Source of the DNA: Chloroflexia bacterium | Lineage (GTDB): Bacteria > Chloroflexota > Chloroflexia > QHBQ01 > JADMIH01 | Assembly (NCBI GenBank): GCA_025927935.1 | Contig: JAICKM010000281.1 | Span: 1-8,385 of the forward strand | Direction: 5' to 3' | Length of the DNA: 8,385 bases | In this document: piece by piece, positions 1 through 5,699 of the stretch | Position numbering within the stretch: the stretch's first letter is position 1 | Layout of the letters: each line of letters opens with the position of its first letter | Notes under the pieces: generated by a model | The model's database searches: none | What the model was told of the DNA's origin: nothing | The model's input: only the letters and a program-made list of their open reading frames with translations | Made by a program: the position numbers and the translations under genes

Positions 1-1
1 A

Positions 2-82
2 TACCATATCGGGAGCGTACCTGTCGCCCTGATCGCCCGGCGGCTTCCCCTGGTCATCAAAAAGGCCGGGATGGCGGGGTAG
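2..82 (+). CDS. C-terminal fragment of an unidentified protein
   Basis: This reading frame is open from the left edge to a TAG at 80-82 and gives 26 residues, YHIGSVPVALIARRLPLVIK followed by KAGMAG. Third codon positions are mostly G or C, as in the intact genes of the window. The composition (hydrophobic stretches ending in a basic tail) is protein-like, unlike the Arg/Pro-rich shadow frames. The fragment is too short to name a family or function. The stop codon lies inside the first GTAG-headed palindromic repeat (79-102), so the repeat may have supplied the present 3' end. A non-coding reading is possible, so confidence is moderate. Confidence 0.45.
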   Translation, partial: YHIGSVPVALIARRLPLVIKKAGMAG

Positions 83-393
83 GGGCGGGTTTCAAACCCG
101 CCTTGTCGCCTCACGAAACCTGCCTATTTTCAGAGTAACACGGCGTCGAGTCTCGTAGTGTGGAGAAGGAGCCGGAGATTCTTCGCTGCGCTCAGAATGA
201 CAGGGGGCGAGGTCGCCGGTGGCCGGTACGGGTAATGCCGGTGGCCGCGCGGGCCGGTTTGAAACCGGCCCCTACAACGCAAGCGCACCGTGGCCGGCTG
301 CTACCGCCCGCCAGACCCATTTGGCGGTGTAGGAGCCGGTTTGCAACCGGCGGGTCCGCCGGCGCGGTGTAGAGGCCGGTTGCAAACCGGCCC
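79..393. repeat. Cluster of four GTAG-headed palindromic repeats
   Basis: Four related units share a GTAG head followed by a short near-perfect palindrome centred on TTTCAAA, TTTGAAA or TTGCAA. Unit 1 (79-102, +) has the palindrome 84-102, GGCGGGTTT/c/AAACCCGCC. Unit 2 (251-275) is inverted, with palindrome 251-271 and its GTAG head read on the minus strand. Unit 3 (329-351, +) has arms GCCGGTT/AACCGGC. Unit 4 (369-393, +) has arms GGCCGGTT/AACCGGCC. Units 3 and 4 start exactly 40 bp apart and look like a tandem copy. A further dyad, CCGGCGG-gt-CCGCCGG, lies at 347-362, and an 11-bp direct repeat GCCGGTGGCCG lies at 215-225 and 237-247. The cluster fills the gap between two facing gene 3' ends. 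I see no gene in 83-409. Confidence 0.85.
175..201 (-). repeat. Solo arm of the GTCATTCTGAG dispersed repeat
   Basis: Read on the minus strand, this 27-bp segment begins GTCATTCTGAGCGCAGCGAA and ends GAATCTC. It matches the left arm of the inverted-repeat element at 3021-3047 in 26 of 27 positions. No convincing partner arm is found next to it, so it is a solo half-element lying between GTAG-type repeats. Translations through this repeat give peptides such as EILRCAQND, a common source of false short gene calls. Confidence 0.8.
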
Positions 394-409
394 GTCTCAT
401 CGCCATCCG

Positions 410-1864
410 CTAGTCGAGGATGACCCACTCGTGGATATTGCCGCGCACAGGAGTGTGCGTGAACTGCCGATCTTGCGCGTGCAACTCGACCGGGAGCTGG
501 TGTTTGGGGAAGGAGAGGACGGTGCCGCCGCGATCCACGCGGGTGTCCGGCGGCACGGCCAGCCGGTAGCGCTGCAAGATCATCGGCACGATCAGCTTCA
601 GTTCCATCAGGGCGAAGGTCGCGCCCAGGCAGCGGCGCGGGCCGCCCCCGAACGGCAGATATTCGTAGGTCGACGGCTCGTCTTGCTCCCAGCGCGCGGG
701 CAGGAAGCGGTCCGGGTCGGGGTAGATGTCCGGGCGGCGGTGGGTGACGGCGGGGCTGAACACGATATGCTGCCCGGCTGGCAGTTCGTATGGCCCCAAC
801 GTGAAGGGCGCGCGGGCGGTGCGGATAAACCAGAGTCCCGCCGGCATGAGGCGCATACTTTCCTTGATCACCCGTTCCAGCAGCGGCAGCGCGGGCAGTT
901 GCTCCAGCGTGGGCGCGGCGCCGTGCAACACGGCGTCGCACTCGTCCAGCAGATCACCGAGGACATCCGGGTGCTGGGTCAGCAGGAAGAGCAGCCAGGT
1001 GAGCGTGCTGGCCGTGGTCTCGTGACCGGCGGTGAACAGCGTGGTCAGGTGGCCGAGCAGTTCGGAGTCGGTCAGGTGGCTGCCCTCCTGATCGCGCATT
1101 TCCAGCAGCATGGAGAGCGCGTCGGCCCCGTCCAGCCCGCTCGCCCGCTTGCGCGCGATCACCGCCTGGAACTCGGCTTCGAGGCGCTCCGACAGGGTCA
1201 TGAAGCGGTGATAGGGCAGGCCGGGCAGGTCCACCTGCAGCAAGACCACCGGGATCGACAGCCCGTGCGTCGTCCACTCCTCCAGCAGATGATGGACGTG
1301 GCGGCCCTCCTCGGCGGGGTCCAGGCCGAGCAAGGCGCTCACGGCGATGCTCAGGCTCAGCGTTTTCATCTCCTGCACGAGATCGAGGCGGTGCCCCGGC
1401 GCCCAGCCGGCCACATGATCCGCCGTGCGCGCAACGACCGTATCGCGCAGGCCCTCGATGCGCTTTTTGTGGAACGCGGGAATCAACATGCGGCGATGCT
1501 GGGTGTGTTTCTCGCCGTTCATCCCGGCCACGCCCGACAGCAGGCGGGCCGCGGCGCTGCCGAGCGGCAGTTGCGCTGGGGACGCGCTGTCGCTGGTATC
1601 AAAGCTGTAGAACAGCCCCGGATTGCTCAGTAACTGGTGGTTGTACTCCGGGGCAAAGACAATCACCGGAGCGCCGGGCGCCGGGCCGAGGCTCACGATA
1701 TCGCCGTAGGTCTGTTGCAGGTGGCGCAGTTGCACGGCGGGATCCCGCAGCAGTTGGGGCAGATGCCCCCGCCAGCCAAGCATGGGCCAGGGGCGCGGAC
1801 CGGGAATCTCGCTGGGGGCGAGCCGGGCGGTCGCGGATGACGCGCCGGCCAAAACTGTAGACAT
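410..1864 (-). CDS. Cytochrome P450 monooxygenase
   Basis: Complete 484-residue P450, a haem-thiolate enzyme that inserts one oxygen atom from O2 into an organic substrate using electrons from a redox partner. Motifs in order: a proline-rich start IPGPRPWPMLG (20-30) with no N-terminal membrane anchor, so cytosolic; C-helix EKHTQHRR (118-125), where H120 and R124 should face the haem propionates; I-helix AGHETT (279-284) with the oxygen-activating acid-Thr pair; K-helix ExxR (E335-R338); FLPARW (387-392); and the haem loop FGGGPRRCLG with Cys ligand C412. All key residues are present. The start is set by a GGAG box 7 nt upstream. The gene is divergent from the marR-pump pair across a 600-bp gap. 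No ferredoxin or reductase gene is in the window, so its electron donor is unknown, as is its substrate. The I-helix and haem loop look closer to CYP110/CYP4-like bacterial P450s than to the camphor type; that is from memory. Confidence 0.97.
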   Translation of the reverse strand: MSTVLAGASSATARLAPSEIPGPRPWPMLGWRGHLPQLLRDPAVQLRHLQQTYGDIVSLGPAPGAPVIVFAPEYNHQLLSNPGLFYSFDTSDSASPAQLPLGSAAARLLSGVAGMNGEKHTQHRRMLIPAFHKKRIEGLRDTVVARTADHVAGWAPGHRLDLVQEMKTLSLSIAVSALLGLDPAEEGRHVHHLLEEWTTHGLSIPVVLLQVDLPGLPYHRFMTLSERLEAEFQAVIARKRASGLDGADALSMLLEMRDQEGSHLTDSELLGHLTTLFTAGHETTASTLTWLLFLLTQHPDVLGDLLDECDAVLHGAAPTLEQLPALPLLERVIKESMRLMPAGLWFIRTARAPFTLGPYELPAGQHIVFSPAVTHRRPDIYPDPDRFLPARWEQDEPSTYEYLPFGGGPRRCLGATFALMELKLIVPMILQRYRLAVPPDTRVDRGGTVLSFPKHQLPVELHAQDRQFTHTPVRGNIHEWVILD

Positions 1865-1871
1865 GATACCA

Positions 1872-1875
1872 CTCC
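1872..1875 (-). promoter_or_regulatory. Ribosome binding site of the P450 gene
   Basis: GGAG on the minus strand lies 7 nt before the ATG at 1864. An earlier ATG, 12 nt upstream, is in another frame and opens only a short spurious reading, so this box decides the P450 start. Confidence 0.7.
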
Positions 1876-2345
1876 ATTAAGCGGGCCTCTCCTGGTCGCG
1901 CCCGCAACCTATCCTTATGCGTGCCGATCCAACGTCGCTAATGTCTGTACCTCTATCCTAGCATGAGGACTCGGCGGGGAACATGCGGCGAAAGTGGTAA
2001 GCCATAGCCTATTCTTGTCCCTTGCGGTGAGCGTCCGCGCTCCATCTTCCGCAGTAGCTGCTCCGCCCGCGGGGAGCCGCCTCCACCCGCCTGCCTTATA
2101 GTAGCACAGATCAGTTCGTTTGTAGGTACGATAGAGCACGGTGCTTCGTTACATCTACAACACGACCGGATTCCCTGCCGGTGGGAGGGAAACGGCTACT
2201 TTATCCTGGGGCATCGGTTGCCGGCGACGGCAGGCGGCGGGGCTTACGCGTACCCGGTCATTGTCCTCGGAGAGCCGATCCCGCGCCGCCGTCATGTGCC
2301 GGTTTGGCTGCCCATGCCACGCTCGAAAATACAAAAGCGCGGCCC
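1876..2345. other. Non-coding region between divergent P450 and marR
   Basis: Open frames here are short, rich in Arg and Cys, and lack ribosome binding sites, so I call no gene. It must hold the P450 promoter, but I see no convincing minus-strand -35/-10 pair; an isolated TATAAG box on the minus strand (about 2096-2101) has no good -35. Structured elements are a 41-bp dyad at 2120-2160 and a small hairpin TTCCCT/AGGGAA at 2171-2191 with a 9-nt loop. The rest shows nothing I can assign. Confidence 0.6.
2120..2160. repeat. 41-bp imperfect dyad in the P450-marR gap
   Basis: Two 20-bp arms flank one central G at 2140. The outer six pairs (TTGTAG/CTACAA) and the inner five (AGCAC/GTGCT) are perfect; overall 13 of 20 positions match. 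A one-base spacer makes this more likely a DNA-level site, such as a regulator operator, than an RNA hairpin, and its place between divergent genes fits. It could also be a decayed mobile-repeat remnant. Confidence 0.4.
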
Positions 2346-2374
2346 TTGACTTGCGGGTTTCGCGGTGGTATTAT
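2346..2374 (+). promoter_or_regulatory. Sigma-70-type promoter of marR
   Basis: A -35 box TTGACT (2346-2351) and a -10 box TATTAT (2369-2374) are separated by exactly 17 bp. Transcription should begin near 2381, giving a leader of about 85 nt before the marR ATG. The local drop to AT-rich sequence in GC-rich surroundings supports a real promoter. It probably also drives the pump gene downstream. Confidence 0.8.
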
Positions 2375-2378
2375 TTCT

Positions 2379-2390
2379 ATCGTAAACGAT
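2379..2390. promoter_or_regulatory. Candidate MarR operator at the transcription start
   Basis: Perfect inverted repeat ATCGT-AA-ACGAT lying directly on the predicted start of transcription. Short AT-rich dyads in this position are typical of MarR autorepression, where the bound dimer blocks RNA polymerase. The link to the adjacent marR product is inference from position and symmetry. Confidence 0.6.
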
Positions 2391-2404
2391 TAACCAGGAT
2401 AATT

Positions 2405-2415
2405 GTTATTGTAAC
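2405..2415. promoter_or_regulatory. Second operator-like dyad in the marR leader
   Basis: Perfect inverted repeat GTTA-TTG-TAAC, 14 bp downstream of the first dyad. It may be a second regulator half of the same control region. The wider stretch AATT-N4-TTGTA (2401-2413) recurs before the pump gene at 3096-3108. Confidence 0.45.
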
Positions 2416-2429
2416 TAACTTTTGACGGC

Positions 2430-2449
2430 GATCGCCCGGCGGGGCGATC
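2430..2449 (+). promoter_or_regulatory. Stem-loop in the marR leader next to the ribosome binding site
   Basis: Perfect 8-bp stem GATCGCCC/GGGCGATC closed by the 4-nt loop GGCG, ending 6 nt before the GAGGT box (2456-2460) of marR. Its left arm overlaps a 10-bp palindrome GGCGATCGCC (2427-2436). In RNA this is a very stable hairpin that could affect translation initiation or protect the 5' end. It has no U-tract, so it is not an intrinsic terminator. Confidence 0.6.
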
Positions 2450-2465
2450 CGGTGCGAGGTGGCCC

Positions 2466-2999
2466 ATGTCCCTGTCCGATTCCGCGGTTGCCGATACCGG
2501 CGTGGCAACCCCTTCCACGGCTGCCGGTTCCGCCGCCACACGCACGCACCAGCAATTGCTGAACGCCGCCGCTCAGCAATTCTTGCGGTCGGGGCGGGTC
2601 ATGCGCCGCATTCTGAGCCAGGCGCGCACCGCGACCGGGGCGGAGGAACTCGTGCTCAGCGATGCCCAGCTTCATGTCCTGAAGATGCTGTCGGAGGAGC
2701 AGCTCCTGGCGCCGCGCGATCTGGCGGCTCACTGCGCGGTTTCCGACCCGGCGATGTCCAAGATCCTCAATACGCTCCAGGCGCAAGAATTGGTGACGCG
2801 ACGCACCGATCCTGCCAATCGTCGCTCGGTGCAGGTCGCCATCACACCTGCCGGGCAGCAGGAACTCCAGCGCGCGGTGCAGGCCCGGCTCGGCTATCTG
2901 GCCGGCGCGTTGGACCCGCTCACCGATGCCCAACTGCATGATCTGATCACCGCGCTCGGCCATCTGGCGAACCTGGGCGCGGCGGGCGAGACGGAATAA
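2466..2999 (+). CDS. MarR-family transcriptional regulator
   Basis: Complete 177-residue winged-helix regulator. Residues 1-25 are a flexible Ala/Ser/Thr-rich tail. A long helix (about 27-57) forms the first half of the dimer interface. The DNA-binding helices cover about 65-110, with the recognition helix around SDPAMSKILNTLQ (93-105). The beta wing is RRTDPANRRSVQVAITPAG (112-130), carrying the family's D-x-x-x-R-R signature. Helices at 131-170 complete the dimer. MarR dimers usually repress their own operon and release DNA on binding a small hydrophobic ligand. The ATG at 2466 follows GAGGT at 5 nt. The gene has its own promoter and operator-like dyads and precedes a DHA2 pump on the same strand by 126 bp, so it most likely controls that pump and possibly the divergent P450. 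The ligand is unknown. Confidence 0.93.
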   Translation: MSLSDSAVADTGVATPSTAAGSAATRTHQQLLNAAAQQFLRSGRVMRRILSQARTATGAEELVLSDAQLHVLKMLSEEQLLAPRDLAAHCAVSDPAMSKILNTLQAQELVTRRTDPANRRSVQVAITPAGQQELQRAVQARLGYLAGALDPLTDAQLHDLITALGHLANLGAAGETE

Positions 3000-3020
3000 G
3001 TAATCTATCAACCGGGATCG

Positions 3021-3095
3021 GTCATTCTGAGTGCAGCGAAGAATCTCCATTGCGTGGAGGCAAAAGACGAGACTCTTCGCGGTGCTCAGAGTGAC
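3021..3095. repeat. 75-bp inverted-repeat element between marR and the pump gene
   Basis: Left arm 3021-3047 (starts GTCATTCTGAG) and right arm 3069-3095 pair in 22 of 27 positions around a 21-nt loop. The left arm is nearly identical to the solo arm at 175-201 (26 of 27), while the right arm has drifted. The form, with inverted arms, no coding capacity and dispersed copies, fits a small non-autonomous mobile or REP-like element. In the transcript it would fold into a long hairpin between marR and the pump gene, where it could reduce read-through or stabilise one half of the message. No target-site duplication is evident. Confidence 0.82.
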
Positions 3096-3103
3096 AATTA
3101 ACG

Positions 3104-3115
3104 TTGTACAAGGAG
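3104..3115 (+). promoter_or_regulatory. Palindrome overlapping the pump ribosome binding site
   Basis: The self-complementary TTGTACAA (3104-3111) runs directly into the AGGAG box (3111-3115), which lies 10 nt before the ATG at 3126. A protein bound here, perhaps the upstream MarR, could affect expression of the pump separately. No good -35/-10 pair is seen in 3000-3103, so co-transcription from the marR promoter is more likely. Confidence 0.4.
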
Positions 3116-3125
3116 ATTCGATTTC

Positions 3126-4895
3126 ATGAACCAAGCTGCTGCGGCCCCGGCCGCCGAAACCATCCCAGCACATCCGCCTGAGATCCAGGGGCGCCAACTC
3201 TGGGTCATCATGGGTGGGATCATGCTCGGCCTGTTGCTGGCCGCGCTCGATCAAACCGTCGTCGGGCCGGCGATGTTTCTCATCATTCGGGATCTCCGGG
3301 GCCTGGAGCATTACGCCTGGGTCACGACCGCCTATTTGCTCACCTCGACCATCACCGTGCCCATCGCCGGCAAACTGGGCGACCTCTACGGGCGCAAGTG
3401 GTTCTTCGTCGGCGGCATGGTGCTGTTTGTGTTTGCCTCAGCGCTCTCCGGCTTCAGCAACGGCACGGATCCTTTTAACCTGTTTGGTCTCACCGTGCCG
3501 GGGTTGACCGTGGGCATGAGCGAATTGATCGCCTTTCGCGCCTTACAGGGCATCGGCGGCGGCCTGCTGATGGCGAACGCGTTCACCATTGTCGGCGATC
3601 TGGTGGCTCCCGCCGACCGCGGGCGCTGGCAAGGGCTGTTCGGCGCCGTGTTTGGCGTGTCGAGCATCATCGGCCCGACCATCGGCGGCTTCATTACCGA
3701 CAACATCGGCTGGCAGTGGGTCTTCTACGTCAATATCCCGGTCGGCCTGATTGCCGTGCCCATGGTCAGCCTGACCTTCCCCAACCTTGGTCAGGTGCGC
3801 CACACCCGCCATGTCATCGACTGGTGGGGGGCCGCCGCGCTCATCGCCGGCACGGGGCCGATCCTGCTGGCGCTGTCCCTAGGCGGCAGCAAAGACTTCC
3901 CCTGGGACTCCCCGACGATCATCGGTATGTTTGCCGCCGGGCTGGTGTTCATCGGCGCATTTGTGTGGATTGAATCGCGGGCGGCGGAGCCGTTGCTCCC
4001 GCTCGACCTGTTCCGCAACCGCATCTTTACGCTGTCGGTGCTGACGGTGCTGCTGGTCGGCTTCGGCATGTTCGGCGCGCTGATCAACCTACCGCTGTTC
4101 ATCCAGGGCGTGCAGGGCGACTCGGCCACCAACAGCGGCAACGCCATTCTGCCGCTGATGTTCGGCTCCATCGTGATGAGCGTGGTGTCCGGGCAGATTG
4201 TGAGCCGCACCGGCCGCTATCGCATCCTCGCCATTGTCGGACAGGCGGTGGCCGCCATCGGCTTGTTCCTGATGTCGACCATGGCGGTGGATATCCCCCG
4301 CTGGCAAACCCTCATCTACATGGTGGTGCTGGGTCTCGGCCTGGGTATTGCCCAGCCGCTGTACACGCTGATTGTGCAGAATGCCTTCCCGCCGCAACGA
4401 TTGGGCGTGGTCACGGCGGCCACGACGTTCTTCCGCTCCATCGGCAGCACGGTGGGGGTGGCCGTCTTCGGCACCGTCGTCAACAACCGCTTCAGCAGCG
4501 AATATGCGGCCCACCTGCCGGACCAACTCAAATCCAGCTCGCAATTCGGGGCCTTCCTGAGCAACTTAAGCCCCCAGGCACTGATTAGCCCGGATACGAT
4601 CAAGGCGCTGCAAGCGCAACTGCAAAGCCTGGGCTTGCCCGCGGCGCAGATCCAGCAAACGCTGGCCGCGATCCAGGCGCCGATCAAGCCCGCGCTGGGA
4701 GCGGCGACGACGAGCGCGTTCCTGATGGGCGCGGTGGTCCTGGCCTTGTCCGTGGGCCTGGTGGTCTTCATTCCCGAAATTGCCTTACGGCGTCGCGCGA
4801 GCCGCCAGGCGGCTAATGTGGAGGTCACGGCCGTGGAAGGGACGACCGAGGCGTTCAGCCCGGAGCCGGCGGGGGTGGCGGCCCGCCGTGAGTAG
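3126..4895 (+). CDS. MFS drug:H+ antiporter, DHA2 (EmrB/QacA) family
   Basis: Complete 589-residue inner-membrane exporter, expected to move hydrophobic or cationic compounds out in exchange for protons. Family motifs: LDQTVVGPA at the end of helix 1 (41-49, motif D1), GKLGDLYGRK (82-91, motif A in loop 2-3), RALQGIGGG (138-146, motif B), GVSSIIGPTIGG (177-188, motif C, the antiporter signature) and WQWVFYVNIPVG (196-207). Length and hydrophobic pattern fit 14 helices. About 75 polar residues (455-528) between the last two helices form the extracytoplasmic loop usual in DHA2. Loop 3-4 (about 112-132) is some 18 residues longer than is typical. The C-terminal 35 residues are charged and cytoplasmic. 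It follows marR on the same strand and precedes a broken second MarR gene by 35 bp. Substrate unknown. Unlike EmrB, no EmrA-type adaptor gene is adjacent. Confidence 0.95.
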   Translation: MNQAAAAPAAETIPAHPPEIQGRQLWVIMGGIMLGLLLAALDQTVVGPAMFLIIRDLRGLEHYAWVTTAYLLTSTITVPIAGKLGDLYGRKWFFVGGMVLFVFASALSGFSNGTDPFNLFGLTVPGLTVGMSELIAFRALQGIGGGLLMANAFTIVGDLVAPADRGRWQGLFGAVFGVSSIIGPTIGGFITDNIGWQWVFYVNIPVGLIAVPMVSLTFPNLGQVRHTRHVIDWWGAAALIAGTGPILLALSLGGSKDFPWDSPTIIGMFAAGLVFIGAFVWIESRAAEPLLPLDLFRNRIFTLSVLTVLLVGFGMFGALINLPLFIQGVQGDSATNSGNAILPLMFGSIVMSVVSGQIVSRTGRYRILAIVGQAVAAIGLFLMSTMAVDIPRWQTLIYMVVLGLGLGIAQPLYTLIVQNAFPPQRLGVVTAATTFFRSIGSTVGVAVFGTVVNNRFSSEYAAHLPDQLKSSSQFGAFLSNLSPQALISPDTIKALQAQLQSLGLPAAQIQQTLAAIQAPIKPALGAATTSAFLMGAVVLALSVGLVVFIPEIALRRRASRQAANVEVTAVEGTTEAFSPEPAGVAARRE

Positions 4896-4930
4896 CGCCG
4901 GGGTGCTCTCCGAGAAAGGGTAGCGCCGGC

Positions 4931-5451
4931 ATGGTGCAGGATACCCCGCATATCGATAGTGGGGCCGTTCCGCCGCAGGATGGCGCGGAGCGGCCCGCCG
5001 ATTCTCTGGCCCCCGATGCGAGTGCGATCCCGCCAGGCGCCGGACCGGCCTGGCCGCGCTGGGGGAAGCCATCCTGCGGCTGATCGCGTTGGGCCACCGG
5101 CGTAACGCGATCCTGCAGCGCGACGTGGGACTGCCCCTGGCGCAAGCGCGGCTGCTGGAAATGCTGGTGGCCCAGGCGCGCAAACGCTGCACGCCTGGGC
5201 CACCAGACCGGCTTCTCCGGCCCGATCCTCACCGGCACGAGGAATCGCCTGGCCGCGGCGGGGCTGATCGCGCGCCGGCGCCCCGCCGCCGACCGCCGGG
5301 TGATCGACATCACGCTGACGGCAGCCGGGCAGGCGTTGTACTCCCGCTACACCACGCGCCAGGCCACCCGGCTGACCGCGGCACCGCGGAACTAGCGACC
5401 TTTATCCGCCTGTTATACCGCTTCATCGCCGCGCTGGATGACGCTCCGTAA
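4931..5451 (+). pseudogene. Second MarR-family regulator, disrupted by three frame changes
   Basis: No single frame covers this gene, but joined frames give a whole MarR protein of about 170 residues. From ATG 4931, one frame gives a disordered tail (MVQDTPHIDSGAVPPQD...). Around 5035-5045 the protein continues in another frame with TGLAALGEAILRLIALGH and LAQARLLEMLVAQ, the dimer helix and first DNA-binding helices. Around 5170-5185 it returns to the first frame with ARLGHQTGFSGPILTGTRN, RLAAAGLIARRR and the wing PAADRRVIDITLTAAG (D-R-R signature intact). That frame stops at 5395, but from about 5370-5385 the other frame supplies a MarR-like last helix, ELATFIRLLYRFIAALDDAP, with TAA at 5449-5451. 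The region between LLEML and RLG is slightly short. Intact long genes on both sides argue for real decay, though clustered assembly errors cannot be excluded. It lies 35 bp after the pump gene and probably once co-regulated it. Confidence 0.8.
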
Positions 5452-5472
5452 CGCCCGCTTCCCTGGCGGCAG

Positions 5473-5505
5473 AACCAATGTCCCCAAGGCTGGGGACGCC
5501 TGGTT
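5473..5505. repeat. Stem-loop after the broken marR gene
   Basis: Inner stem GTCCCC/GGGGAC (5480-5485 and 5492-5497) with loop AAGGCT, extended by an outer stem AACCA/TGGTT (5473-5477 and 5501-5505) across a small internal loop. It starts 22 nt after the TAA of the decayed regulator. No U-tract follows, so it is at best a weak terminator or an RNA 3'-end stabiliser; it may also be a small dispersed repeat. Confidence 0.5.
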
Positions 5506-5523
5506 ACAATCCGGCAATTTCTA

Positions 5524-5552
5524 TTGACGAGTGCGCCGAACCGCGCTATGCT
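5524..5552 (+). promoter_or_regulatory. Sigma-70-type promoter of the GH1-like gene
   Basis: TTGACG (5524-5529) and TATGCT (5547-5552) are separated by 17 bp. Transcription should begin near 5559, leaving an 80- or 140-nt leader depending on the start codon used. This makes the hydrolase gene its own transcription unit and rules out any start codon upstream of 5559, such as the in-frame ATG at 5478. No operator-like dyad is seen next to it. Confidence 0.7.
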
Positions 5553-5699
5553 AGATGCAATCGTCCGCGCGCCGATCCGCCCCCGTTGTTCCCCAGGGTT
5601 GGCGCCGCCCACGGACGTCAGGATTACCTTCGACCGACAATGAAGTCGAGAGAAAGGGGATCGCGGGGCCGGCACCGGGCCAAGGCCGCCGCGCAGACT

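Noticed and set aside
31..43. 13-bp match GATCGCCCGGCGG shared with the marR leader at 2430-2442
   Set aside because: A match of this length between two GC-rich places in an 8.4-kb window is expected by chance.
130..139. TCAGAGTAAC resembling the end of a degenerate repeat arm that could pair with the solo arm at 175-201
   Set aside because: Only about ten bases match and the rest of the arm is unrecognisable, so a partner arm is not supported.
160..372. Open frame on the plus strand beginning MEKEPEILRCAQND
   Set aside because: It is a translation of the dispersed repeat arm plus the GTAG palindromes; this peptide is a known false-call signature, and there is no ribosome site.
79..393. Possible CRISPR array
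   Set aside because: The palindromic units are too short, irregularly spaced and in both orientations, with no uniform spacers or cas genes.
192..941. 249-codon minus-strand frame overlapping the P450 in another register
   Set aside because: Out-of-frame shadow rich in Arg, Ala and Pro that runs into the repeat cluster; no start signal.
290..1633. 447-codon plus-strand open frame opposite the P450
   Set aside because: Antisense shadow of a P450 with every diagnostic motif; its product is Gln/Arg/His-rich with no domain.
2141..2425. 94-codon plus-strand frame covering the marR promoter
   Set aside because: It overlaps the -35/-10 boxes and both operator dyads, has no ribosome site, and its product shows no recognisable domain.
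2415..3311. 298-codon minus-strand frame across marR and the repeat
   Set aside because: Antisense to the clear MarR gene and includes translated repeat sequence; composition is not protein-like.
4316..5203. 295-codon minus-strand frame across the pump end and broken marR
   Set aside because: Antisense shadow created by GC-rich third positions; no motifs or start signal.
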